From positions 1 to 64,000 of the forward strand of contig NZ_MEDS01000012.1 of NCBI RefSeq assembly GCF_001724135.1: a DNA stretch of 64,000 nt, given 5' to 3'. Position numbers and translations under genes: made by a program. Under the pieces are notes generated by a model. The model made no database searches. It was not told the origin of the DNA and saw nothing but the letters and a program-made list of their open reading frames with translations. Source of the stretch: Comamonas sp. SCN 65-56. GTDB taxonomy: Bacteria > Pseudomonadota > Gammaproteobacteria > Burkholderiales > Burkholderiaceae_C. This document shows, piece by piece, positions 34,311 to 42,854 of the stretch. Position 1 is the stretch's first letter. Each line of letters opens with the position of its first letter.

Positions 34311-35009
34311 ATGGCTACCAAGAAGACCGCTTCCACCGCTTCGAGCAAGCGTCCCGCCGCTTCCAAGTCGGCTTCCAAGACCGCTGCCAAGACTACTTCC
34401 AAAGCGTCTGGCAAGAAGGCATCGAGCAGCAAGAAGACGCTGCCCTATCCCTTCGCCAACCTGCCGCTGCCGGCGCCGCTGAACGAGAAGGCGCAGCAGA
34501 TCTGGGCCGCCGGCCTCGCGGCCTTTGCCAACGCGCAGGCCGAGGGCGGCAAAGTGGGGCAGTTGTTCGAGACGCTGGTCCAGGAAGGGCAGTCGCTGCA
34601 GCGCAAGGCGCAGGATCTGGCCGGCATGCGCGTTCAGAAGGCGCAGGACCGCATCAACTCCATCGCCAAGGACATCACCGCCACCGCCGCCGGCAAGCTG
34701 GACCGTTTCGAAGGCATTTTTGAAGGCCGTGTGGAGCGCGTGATGGACAAGTTCGGCGTGCCCTCGGCGCGCGAAATGGGCCAGCTGCTCTCGCGCATCG
34801 AAGAGCTCAACGAGCGTGTGGTGCAGTTGACCCAGGCCATCACTGGCAAAGTCATGGCACCCGTGAAGCAGGCGCGTGCCGCCAGCGCCAAAGCGGCAGC
34901 AAAGGCGCCCGCTGCAAAGAAACCGGCTGCAAAAAAAGCGGCTGTCAAAAAGAGCACTGCCAAGCAAGCCAAGCCGAAGACGGCGTTTGACGAGGTCCAA
35001 AAGGCCTGA
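34311..35009 (+). CDS. PhaF/PhaI-type phasin with Lys/Ala-rich tails at both termini
   Basis: NEKAQQIWAAGLAAFANAQAEGGKVGQLFETLVQEGQSLQRKAQ...VMDKFGVPSAREMGQLLSRIEELNERVVQL; tails MATKKTASTASSKRPAASKSASKTAAKTTSK and AKAAAKAPAAKKPAAKKAAVKKSTAKQAKPK. Confidence 0.88.
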   Translation: MATKKTASTASSKRPAASKSASKTAAKTTSKASGKKASSSKKTLPYPFANLPLPAPLNEKAQQIWAAGLAAFANAQAEGGKVGQLFETLVQEGQSLQRKAQDLAGMRVQKAQDRINSIAKDITATAAGKLDRFEGIFEGRVERVMDKFGVPSAREMGQLLSRIEELNERVVQLTQAITGKVMAPVKQARAASAKAAAKAPAAKKPAAKKAAVKKSTAKQAKPKTAFDEVQKA

Positions 35010-35111
35010 ACCATGCAGGGAGCACCCGCGGGTTGACCTGCGCGGCGGCTCCCCCGAGAATGCCTTTCGGCGACGCTGGTGCCGCCGTCTGTCTATCTGA
35101 AACCCTAGCGC

Positions 35112-36344
35112 ATGCCCACCAAAGCCAAGGCCTTGCCTGCTCGACCGATGACAAAGCCCCGGGTGGCCCTGGCGCTGGCGGGCGGCGGTCCGCTGGGGGC
35201 GATTTACGAAATTGGCGCGTTGTGCGCGCTCGATGAGTGCCTGTACGGGCTCAAGCTGCACCAATGCAGCGATTACATCGGCGTGTCGGCCGGGGCCTTC
35301 ATTGCGGCCGGTCTGGCCAACGGCATTCGCCCGCGGGACATGTGCCACATGTTCATCGATGACCCGCTGGCCGATGAAGACTTCGACATGAACGCGCTGC
35401 TGCGCCCGGCCTGGGCCGAGGTGCTGCAGCGCAGCGCACGCGCGCCGTGGCTGCTGGCACAGGGCTTGTGGGGCTGGGCCGCGCAAGGCCATTCACTCGG
35501 CAGCATTCTGGAGACGCTGGGGGCGGCGCTGCCGACGGGCTTGCTGGACAACGAGGCCGTGCACCGCGAGATCGAGGCGCTGCTCACGCGCAAGGGGCGC
35601 TGTAACGATTTCCGCCAGCTCAAGGCCAGCCTGACGCTGGTGGCCACGGACCTCGATAGCGGCGATGCCGCGCCGTTCGGCCAGCCTGGATGGGAGCATG
35701 TGCCGATCTCGCGCGCCATCGTCGCCAGCGCAGCCTTGCCCGGGCTGTTCCCGCCGGTGGAAATCGACGGACGCCACTATGCCGACGGCGCGCTCAAGAA
35801 GACCATGCACGCCTCGATCGCGCTGGAGCAGGGTGTGGACATTCTCATCTGCCTCAACCCGTTGGTGCCGTTTCTGGCCAACCAGGGCGTGACGGAGCGC
35901 GAGCGCATTCCGCCGCTGGTGCGCGGCGGCCTGCCCGTGGTGCTGAACCAGACCTTCCGCTCGCTGATCCACTCGCGGCTGGAGCTGGGCATGAAGCATT
36001 ACGCGCAGGATTATCCCGACACCGACATCGTGCTGCTCGAACCCGACCACCGCGATGCGCAGATGTTTCTGGCCAACACCTTCAGCTACCGCCAGCGCCG
36101 CGAACTGGCCGAGCACGCTTACCAGCAGACGCGGCACTGGTTGCGCCTGAATGCGGTGCGGCTGACGCAGGTGTTTGCGCGCCACGGCATTGGCTTTGAC
36201 GCTGAAATGCTGCACGACAAAAATCGCCATCTGGTGGTTGGCATGCTCCAAAGCCCTGCACCCGCCGCGCGCCTGAATGCGGTGCTCGATGCACTGGAGG
36301 CGGCCATGAAGACCGGGCTTGAACCCAAGCGCGCGCCCGCATGA
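35112..36344 (+). CDS. Patatin-like phospholipase/acyl hydrolase
   Basis: VALALAGGGPLGAIYEIGAL; GVSAGAF (GXSXG); DGA dyad region YADGALKKT. Confidence 0.92.
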   Translation: MPTKAKALPARPMTKPRVALALAGGGPLGAIYEIGALCALDECLYGLKLHQCSDYIGVSAGAFIAAGLANGIRPRDMCHMFIDDPLADEDFDMNALLRPAWAEVLQRSARAPWLLAQGLWGWAAQGHSLGSILETLGAALPTGLLDNEAVHREIEALLTRKGRCNDFRQLKASLTLVATDLDSGDAAPFGQPGWEHVPISRAIVASAALPGLFPPVEIDGRHYADGALKKTMHASIALEQGVDILICLNPLVPFLANQGVTERERIPPLVRGGLPVVLNQTFRSLIHSRLELGMKHYAQDYPDTDIVLLEPDHRDAQMFLANTFSYRQRRELAEHAYQQTRHWLRLNAVRLTQVFARHGIGFDAEMLHDKNRHLVVGMLQSPAPAARLNAVLDALEAAMKTGLEPKRAPA

Positions 36345-37012
36345 AGCCGCGCAAGGCCCACCCCACGGCAGAGCGCATCCTGGCGGCGACGCTGGCCTTG
36401 TACAACCGCTTTGGCGAGGCCAATGTCTCCACCGGGCTCATCTCCAGCGAGTTGGGCATCAGCCCCGGCAATCTCTATTACCACTTCCCGGCCAAGGAAG
36501 AGCTGACCAATGCGCTGCTGGAGCGCTACATGCGCGCCGTCGAGCCACTGGCGCAGGCGGCGGCCGAGGTGGGCAGCCTGGAGGACGCGTGGTTCCTGCT
36601 GCACACTTGGCTGGAACATATCCGCGACTACCGCTTCATCTACCGCGACATCAGCGATCTGATTTCGCGCAACCGCCATCTGGAGCAGCAATTCAGGCAA
36701 TTGCTGGACCGCAAGCAGCAGGCGATGCAGGGCATGGTCAGCGGCCTGGAGCGCCATGGCGTCATCGATATCTCGGGCAGCGAGCGCGAGCGCCTGAGCG
36801 GGCAGCTGGTGTTCACCATCAATTACTGGCTGAATTTTGAATACGCGCTGCAGCCGCGGCTGGACGAGCAGCCCGAGCATGCGCAACAATGTCTGGTGCG
36901 CGGCGCCTGGCAATTGCTGGGGTTGCTCGCTCCCTACGTTCGCAGCGATGCGCGGCAAGAGCTGGACCGTCTGATGCAGCTCTACCAGTTGCCGGTAAGC
37001 CCGCCGCGCTGA
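36341..37012 (+). CDS. TetR-family regulator resembling PhaD
   Basis: AERILAATLALYNRFGEANVSTGLISSELGISPGNLYYHFPAKEEL; ATGA overlap with patatin gene. Confidence 0.85.
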   Translation: MKPRKAHPTAERILAATLALYNRFGEANVSTGLISSELGISPGNLYYHFPAKEELTNALLERYMRAVEPLAQAAAEVGSLEDAWFLLHTWLEHIRDYRFIYRDISDLISRNRHLEQQFRQLLDRKQQAMQGMVSGLERHGVIDISGSERERLSGQLVFTINYWLNFEYALQPRLDEQPEHAQQCLVRGAWQLLGLLAPYVRSDARQELDRLMQLYQLPVSPPR

Positions 37013-37052
37013 TGCGACGCCCGTCACCACCTCACCCGCCACAGGAGTCCCA

Positions 37053-37400
37053 GTGCCCGCAATCCAGGTTCAGCGTGAACACCAGCTTGGCATGGCACAG
37101 GCGCGGCGCATGGCGGCGCAGTGGCAGGCGCGGGTGGAGCAAGAGTTTGACATGCGTTGCACGGTCGACAAGGGCAAGGCCCAGGACAGCATCGCGTTCG
37201 AGCGCCCGGGCCTGAAGGGGTGCTTGCTGGTGAGCGCTTCAGCGTTTGATCTGCAGGTGCAGCTGGGGCTGCTGATGGGCGTGTTCAAGCAGCGCATCGA
37301 GAGCGAGATCATCGACAACCTCGATCAACTGCTCAGCGAGCATGCGCCCGAATCCAGGCCCAAGCCCAAACCCAAGGCCAGGTCCAGGGCCAAGGCCTGA
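37053..37400 (+). CDS. Putative polyhydroxyalkanoic acid system (PHA_gran_rgn-type) protein with short basic tail
   Basis: IQVQREHQLGMAQARRMAAQWQARVEQEFDMRCTVDKGKAQDSIAFERPGLKGCLLVSASAFDLQVQLGLLMGVFKQRIESEI; tail RPKPKPKARSRAKA. Confidence 0.75.
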   Translation: MPAIQVQREHQLGMAQARRMAAQWQARVEQEFDMRCTVDKGKAQDSIAFERPGLKGCLLVSASAFDLQVQLGLLMGVFKQRIESEIIDNLDQLLSEHAPESRPKPKPKARSRAKA

Positions 37401-37421
37401 CCCCGGGCTGCCCGCGGCGTT

Positions 37422-37676
37422 TCAGCCGAGCGATTCAATCAGGTCGACATAGTCCTGCATCGCCTCATCGGTGCCAGTGCCCTTGAGCTTGTCCCAGGCA
37501 TCCCATTTGGCGCGGCCGACCGGGTCGAGCAGACCGGGGCGCTTGCCGCTGCAATCACCCTCGGTGGCCTGCTTGTAGAGTGAGTAGATTTTCAGCAGCG
37601 TGGCGTTGTCCGGCCGCGCGGACAGTTTCTTTGAATTGGTGACGGCGGTCTTGAACTGCGCTTTGAGGGTGGCCAT
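37422..37676 (-). CDS. Acyl-CoA-binding protein (ACBP)
   Basis: LKAQFKTAVTNSKKLSARPDNATLLKIYSLYKQATEGDCSGKRPGLLDPVGRAKWDAWDKLKG. Confidence 0.95.
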   Translation of the reverse strand: MATLKAQFKTAVTNSKKLSARPDNATLLKIYSLYKQATEGDCSGKRPGLLDPVGRAKWDAWDKLKGTGTDEAMQDYVDLIESLG

Positions 37677-37817
37677 GAAAAGTCTCCTTGCGTGCGGTAG
37701 GGGGTGAAATCGCCGGCCCGTTCAGCAGGCAGGCGCAGACGGATTCTGCCGCAGTCGGGGCGTGGCAGCATCGGAATGCCAGCCGGTCGGGGTGGGCGTG
37801 ATTTTTGGAATCTGGAA

Positions 37818-38837
37818 TTACAATTTTGAGAGCTTGACGCGCACGCGTGGCATGACTTCAAGCGCAAAAAGGCGCATGGAATGCGCGACATGCTCGGGCG
37901 CCAGGCCGCCGAAGTAATGCTGCGTCATCAGATGATCCACACCCATCTGGTGTAGTTCAACCACTTTGTCCACGACGTGATCGATCGAGCCGAACAGCGA
38001 CAGACCGCTTTGGAGGATGTCGTCATAGGTCTGGCGCCTGGCATACAGCCGGGTCTTGACGTACAGATCAAACGGATCGGCCGCGAGCGCACGCGCACGT
38101 TCGTCGGTCTCGGCCACATGCGTGTGCAGGCTGACCACGGCATCGCCCGGCTGATAGGGCTTGCCCGCCTCGGCTCGCCCGCGCTTGAATTCGTCCACGA
38201 TCTGCGCCACATCGGCCCAGCCATCGACCGAGGCATAAGGGACGGAGATGATGGCGTGCCCTGCGCGCCCGACATGGAAGGCCGCCTCGCGGCGCAGGAT
38301 GGCTACGGCGATCATCGGGGGCTTTTGCAGTGGCAGCACATTGAGCTGCACCGCATCAATGTGGTTGTGTTTGCCGTGGTAGGTCAGCCGCTCGCCGGCC
38401 AGCAGGCGCGTGACGATTTCCAGGTTCTCGTCGAAGCGATCGCGCTTTTCTTCCAGCGGGATGCCGTAGCCCTCGAACTCATGCTTGAGGTAGCCCGAGC
38501 CAACGCCCAGAAACAGTCGCCCGCCCGAGAGCACGTCGACCATCGCAAAATTTTCGGCCACCTCCAGCGGGTTGTGCAGCGTGAGCACCGAAATCGCCGA
38601 ACCGATGCGAATGCGCCGGGTGTGGTTGGCCAGGTGCGCCATCATGATGGCGGCGTTGGGGATGGCGCCGTATTCGTGGAAATGGTGCTCGGCGACGAAG
38701 AAGGTGTCGTAGCCGAGCTGGTCGGCCAGCGCGGCCTGGTCGGAGACCTCCTTGTAGATATCGGCGACGGTGCGGGTAAAGCCCGGAAATTTTTCCGGCG
38801 GGTAGTGGTCGTTGACGGAAAAGATCGAAAAACGCAT
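37818..38837 (-). CDS. LLM-class (luciferase-like) flavin-dependent oxidoreductase
   Basis: MRFSIFSVNDHYPPEKFPG...YDTFFVAEHHFHEYGAIPNAAIMMAHLANHTRRIRIGSAISVLTLHNPLEVAE. Confidence 0.9.
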   Translation of the reverse strand: MRFSIFSVNDHYPPEKFPGFTRTVADIYKEVSDQAALADQLGYDTFFVAEHHFHEYGAIPNAAIMMAHLANHTRRIRIGSAISVLTLHNPLEVAENFAMVDVLSGGRLFLGVGSGYLKHEFEGYGIPLEEKRDRFDENLEIVTRLLAGERLTYHGKHNHIDAVQLNVLPLQKPPMIAVAILRREAAFHVGRAGHAIISVPYASVDGWADVAQIVDEFKRGRAEAGKPYQPGDAVVSLHTHVAETDERARALAADPFDLYVKTRLYARRQTYDDILQSGLSLFGSIDHVVDKVVELHQMGVDHLMTQHYFGGLAPEHVAHSMRLFALEVMPRVRVKLSKL

Positions 38838-38959
38838 GCCTTGTCTCCTGTTTTCGTTTATGTCTGCAATGTTCGGTGCAGTGTAGCGACCATGTTTTGC
38901 ATGAAGACTTGGCTGCGTATGATGCAGGCCACCCATACATCATTTGCGGAGACAAGAGC

Positions 38960-39724
38960 ATGCCCAATACCCATCTTCTCCTCGGCGACGGTGCGCACAA
39001 GGTGATTGCGCTGCATGGCTGGTTCGGCCATGCGAATGGCTGGGGCCCGTTTGCCCGGCAGCTGGACGGCAAGGCCTTCAGCTATGCCTTCATGGATTAC
39101 CGCGGCTACGGCGGCATGCGCGGCTCGGGTGGGCCCTACACCGTGCAGCAGATCGCGCAGGATGCGCTGGCGCTTGCCGACCACTTGGGATGGCAGCGCT
39201 TTTCGCTCATCGGCCATTCGATGGGCGGTGCAGCCATCCTGCAGGTGCTGGCACGTGCGCCTGAGCGGGTGCGCGCGCTCGTCGGCATCACCGCAGTGCC
39301 GGCCTCGGGCCTGCCCTTTGACGAGCAGGGCTGGCAACTCTTCACCTCGGCCGAGAGCGTGATGGCGGCGCGCCGCGGCATCATTGATTTCACTACCGGC
39401 AACCGCCTGAGCGGCGCCTGGCTGGATGCCATGGTGGCCAGCAGCCAGGCGCATTCGGATACTGAAGCCGTCGGTGGCTATCTGCCCTCGTGGGCCAAGA
39501 CCAATTGCGTCGAACAGGTCAAGGGCCAGGCGCTGCCGGTACTGGTGCTGCCCGGCGAGCATGACCCGGCGCTGGGCGAGGCGACGGCGCGCGCCACCTG
39601 GATGCAGCAATTTCCGCAGGCCGAACTGCAGGTGTTGGCGAACGCCGGGCACTACCCCATGGACGAAACGCCGGTGTGGCTGGCGACGGTGATAGAGAAA
39701 TTTCTTTCGGGCGTGCCGGCCTGA
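38960..39724 (+). CDS. Alpha/beta hydrolase
   Basis: KVIALHGWFGHANGWGPFARQLDG; LIGHSMGGAAIL; catalytic His NAGHYPMDE. Confidence 0.9.
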   Translation: MPNTHLLLGDGAHKVIALHGWFGHANGWGPFARQLDGKAFSYAFMDYRGYGGMRGSGGPYTVQQIAQDALALADHLGWQRFSLIGHSMGGAAILQVLARAPERVRALVGITAVPASGLPFDEQGWQLFTSAESVMAARRGIIDFTTGNRLSGAWLDAMVASSQAHSDTEAVGGYLPSWAKTNCVEQVKGQALPVLVLPGEHDPALGEATARATWMQQFPQAELQVLANAGHYPMDETPVWLATVIEKFLSGVPA

Positions 39725-39738
39725 ACGCAGCGTTGAAC

Positions 39739-39761
39739 CCGCCTGGGCACGGCTCAGGCGG
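39739..39761. terminator. GC-rich hairpin CCGCCTG...CAGGCGG between convergent genes
   Basis: 7-bp stem, flanked by AA/TTT; overlaps ackA stop. Confidence 0.5.
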
Positions 39762-40989
39762 TTTGCGCCGCCAGCAACTCCAGCGTCTGCTGTGCGGCCA
39801 CCCACTCCTCATTGGTTTTTTCCACGCCCACGCTCACCCGGCTGCCCGCGGCCGAGATCGTCACTGCGTGGCGGGCGTTGGCCTGCGCGTCGATCTGCAC
39901 GCCCAGCCACCCCAGCCGCTCGCAGATGCGCGCGCGCAGCAGGTCGTTGTGCTCGCCGATGCCGGCGGTGAAGACGAGCATGTCCAGGCCGCCCAGCACG
40001 GCGGTGAGCGCGCCGATCTCGCGCACGATGCGCTGCACGTAGAGCGCAAGCGCCGCGCGTACGCGTTCGTTGCCCGCTTCCAGCGGCAGCAGTTCGCGCG
40101 GGTCAGGCGAGACGCCGGAGACGCCCAGCAGTCCGCTGTCGTGGTAGAGCATGGCGGCCACCGCGTCCGTGCTCAGCTTTTGCTCTTGCATCAGATAGAT
40201 CACCGCTCCAGGGTCCAGCAGCCCGCAGCGCGTGCCCATCATCAGCCCGTCGAGCGCGGAAAAGCCCATGGTGGTGGCCCGGCTTTGCAGGTTCTGCATC
40301 GCGCACAGGCTGGCGCCACTGCCCAGGTGCGCAACGATGGTGCGCCCGCATGCCAGATCACCATGGCGCTCGGGCAGTGCGCGGCTCATGAAGTCGTACG
40401 ACAGGCCATGAAAACCGTAGCGGCGAATGCCGGACTCCCAGGCCGACCAGGGCAGGGCGAACATCTGCTCGACTTGCGGCACGGTACGGTGAAACGCGGT
40501 GTCAAAGCAGGCCACCTGCGCCGTCGCTGGGTGCTGTTGCAGGATCAGGCTCATGGCCTTGAGCGGAAAGGGCTGGTGCAGCGGCGCCAGCGGTATCAGC
40601 GCGCGCAACTCGTCGATGACCGCCTGGGTGATGCGTGTGGGCGCAAAGTAGTGCTGCCCGCCATGCACCACGCGGTGCGCGACGGCCTTGAGCGGCGCGC
40701 CCTGCAGCTGCGCATTGACGCGCGCCAGGATGATCTGCAGCGCGGCGGTGGTCGGGTGCTCGGCATCCAGCACCAGGGGTAGCGGCGCGCGGCCCGACTC
40801 ATCCAGCGTCGGTTGCGCCTGGCCTATGCCTTGCACCTTGCCGCTGTAGAGCGCGGCGCGCGGCAGCGGCGTGCTGCCGGTATCGAACAGGGCGAACTTG
40901 ATGCTCGACGAGCCGCAGTTCAGGACGAGGATGGGGCCTTGATCGCTCATGGTGTTGCTCGGGCGGTGCATCGGCATGTCGGCGTTCAT
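39754..40989 (-). CDS. ackA: Acetate kinase
   Basis: ILVLNCGSSSIKFALFD; CFDTAFHRTVPQVEQMFALP; YGFHGLSYDFMS. Confidence 0.94.
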   Translation of the reverse strand: MNADMPMHRPSNTMSDQGPILVLNCGSSSIKFALFDTGSTPLPRAALYSGKVQGIGQAQPTLDESGRAPLPLVLDAEHPTTAALQIILARVNAQLQGAPLKAVAHRVVHGGQHYFAPTRITQAVIDELRALIPLAPLHQPFPLKAMSLILQQHPATAQVACFDTAFHRTVPQVEQMFALPWSAWESGIRRYGFHGLSYDFMSRALPERHGDLACGRTIVAHLGSGASLCAMQNLQSRATTMGFSALDGLMMGTRCGLLDPGAVIYLMQEQKLSTDAVAAMLYHDSGLLGVSGVSPDPRELLPLEAGNERVRAALALYVQRIVREIGALTAVLGGLDMLVFTAGIGEHNDLLRARICERLGWLGVQIDAQANARHAVTISAAGSRVSVGVEKTNEEWVAAQQTLELLAAQTA

Positions 40990-41912
40990 GGGCTTGCCAG
41001 CAGGCGTGCAATCGCGCAGGAGGCCAGCCGCGTGGTGCGCGAATCGGACCGGCTGGTGAGCACCAGTGGCACGCGCGCGCCCATCACGATGCCGGCGCTC
41101 TCGGCGCCGCCGAGGTATTCGAGCTGCTTGGCAAGCATGTTGCCGCTTTCCAGGTCCGGCACCACCAGCACATCCGCCTGCCCGGCGACGGGCGAGGTGA
41201 TGCCCTTAACCTGTGCCGCCTCGGGCGAGACGGCGTTGTCGAAGGCCAGCGGCCCATCGAGCACGCCGCCGGTGATCTGCCCGCGGTCGGCCATCTTGCA
41301 CAGCGCGGCGGCATCCAGCGTGGCCGGCATGCGCGGGTTCACCGTCTCCACTGCGGCGAGGATGGCGACCTTGGGCAGCGCCACGCCCAGCACCTGGGCC
41401 AGAGCGATGGCGTTGCGGATGATGTCGGCCTTGTCCACCAGCGTGGGGGCGATGTTGATGGCGGCGTCGGTGATGAGGAAGGGGCGCGGGTAGCTGGGCG
41501 TCTGCATCACGTAGCAGTGCGACAGGCGCCGCTCGGTGCGCAAGCCGACCTCGGGCGCCAGCACCGCGGCCAGGTATTCGTCGGTGTGCAGGCTGCCTTT
41601 CATCAGCGCCTGCACTTCGCCCTTGCCGGCCAGTTGCGCGGCTGCGGCTGCGGCTGCGTGGCTGTGGGGCGCATCGACGATTTCACAGCCGCTCAGGTCC
41701 AGTGCGCTTGCTTGTGCCAGATGTTCGAGTTTTGCCTTGGGTGCGACGAGCACCGGAGCAATGACGCCTGCATCGCGCGCGTCCAGCGCGCCGGCCAGGC
41801 TCAGTGCATCGCAGGGGTGCACGACGGCGGTGCGCATCGGTGCCATGCCGTGCACCTGGTTGAGCAGACGGGTGATGCCCTCGCGCAGGGCGGGTGCTTG
41901 GGTGGTGCTCAT
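40986..41912 (-). CDS. Phosphate acetyl/butyryltransferase family protein
   Basis: AGKGEVQALMKGSLHTDEYLAAVL; LSHCYVMQTPSYPRPFLITDAAINIAP; overlaps ackA. Confidence 0.9.
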   Translation of the reverse strand: MSTTQAPALREGITRLLNQVHGMAPMRTAVVHPCDALSLAGALDARDAGVIAPVLVAPKAKLEHLAQASALDLSGCEIVDAPHSHAAAAAAAQLAGKGEVQALMKGSLHTDEYLAAVLAPEVGLRTERRLSHCYVMQTPSYPRPFLITDAAINIAPTLVDKADIIRNAIALAQVLGVALPKVAILAAVETVNPRMPATLDAAALCKMADRGQITGGVLDGPLAFDNAVSPEAAQVKGITSPVAGQADVLVVPDLESGNMLAKQLEYLGGAESAGIVMGARVPLVLTSRSDSRTTRLASCAIARLLASP

Positions 41913-41962
41913 GCGGTCCGTGGTCCTTGAGGAAGAACCCGGATGCTATCCGCTGGCACGGG

Positions 41963-42796
41963 TCAGGGCTGAAACAGCGTGTTGAGCTCGCGCCCGGCCG
42001 TGGCGCCTGCGAAGCCGTCAAAACGTCCTTCGGTGGCGAGTGCGCTGGCGGCGCGCATGAAGCCGCCCCAGGCGGCACGTGCCAGAGCGCCGCCGACGCT
42101 GATGCGGCGCACGCCGAGCGCCGCCAGATCGGCGACGCTGAAGGCGCTGGTGCCGCCCACCAGCACGTTGACCGGCTTGGGCGCGCAGGCGGCGACCACG
42201 GCGGTGATCTGCTCGTGCGTATGGATGCCCGGCGCGTAGAGGCAATCGGCCCCCGCTTCGTCGTAGGCGCGCAGACGGGCGATGGCGTCGTCAATGTCTG
42301 GCCGGCCGACGAAGAAGTTTTCCGCACGGCCAATCAGCATCACGTTCTGGCCGCTGGCAGCGATCGCCTCGCGAGCGGCGCGCAGGCGCTCCACGGCGCG
42401 CGGGATCTCCATGAGGGGTGCGTAAGGGTTTCCCGTGGAGTCTTCAATGGAGATGCCGGATATGCCTGTAGCGCAAGCCAGACCTACGTTATGCGCTACG
42501 CCTTCAGGAGTATCAGCATAGCCGCTCTCGAAATCCGCGTTCACCGGCAGATCGGTGGCGGCGACGATGCTGCGCAGGTAACCGAGTACGGCTTCAAGCG
42601 GCATGGCGCCGTCCCGCGCGCCATGCGACCAGGCGAACCCCGAGCTGGTCGTCGCCAGGGCCTTGAAGCCCAGGCTGGCGAGGTAGCGTGCCGAGCCGAC
42701 ATCCCAGGGGTTGGGGATGACGAAGCAGCCCGCAGCATGCAGTGCGCGAAACTGCGTGTGCCGCGCCTCGAGCCGCGTTGGTTCCGGTGGGTTCAT
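41963..42796 (-). CDS. Isocitrate lyase/PEP mutase superfamily protein
   Basis: QFRALHAAGCFVIPNPWDVGSARYLASLGFKALATTSSGFAWSHG; GISIEDSTGNPYAPL. Confidence 0.88.
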   Translation of the reverse strand: MNPPEPTRLEARHTQFRALHAAGCFVIPNPWDVGSARYLASLGFKALATTSSGFAWSHGARDGAMPLEAVLGYLRSIVAATDLPVNADFESGYADTPEGVAHNVGLACATGISGISIEDSTGNPYAPLMEIPRAVERLRAAREAIAASGQNVMLIGRAENFFVGRPDIDDAIARLRAYDEAGADCLYAPGIHTHEQITAVVAACAPKPVNVLVGGTSAFSVADLAALGVRRISVGGALARAAWGGFMRAASALATEGRFDGFAGATAGRELNTLFQP

Positions 42797-42854
42797 GGCG
42801 GGTGCCTCCTCGCGATCATCGTAGCGCTGCCGTGGGAAGCGCGCCAAAAGGGAT

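Noticed and set aside
37573-37590. TAGAGTGAGTAGATT near ACBP as a further TetR operator
   Set aside because: Single half-site only and within the ACBP coding sequence
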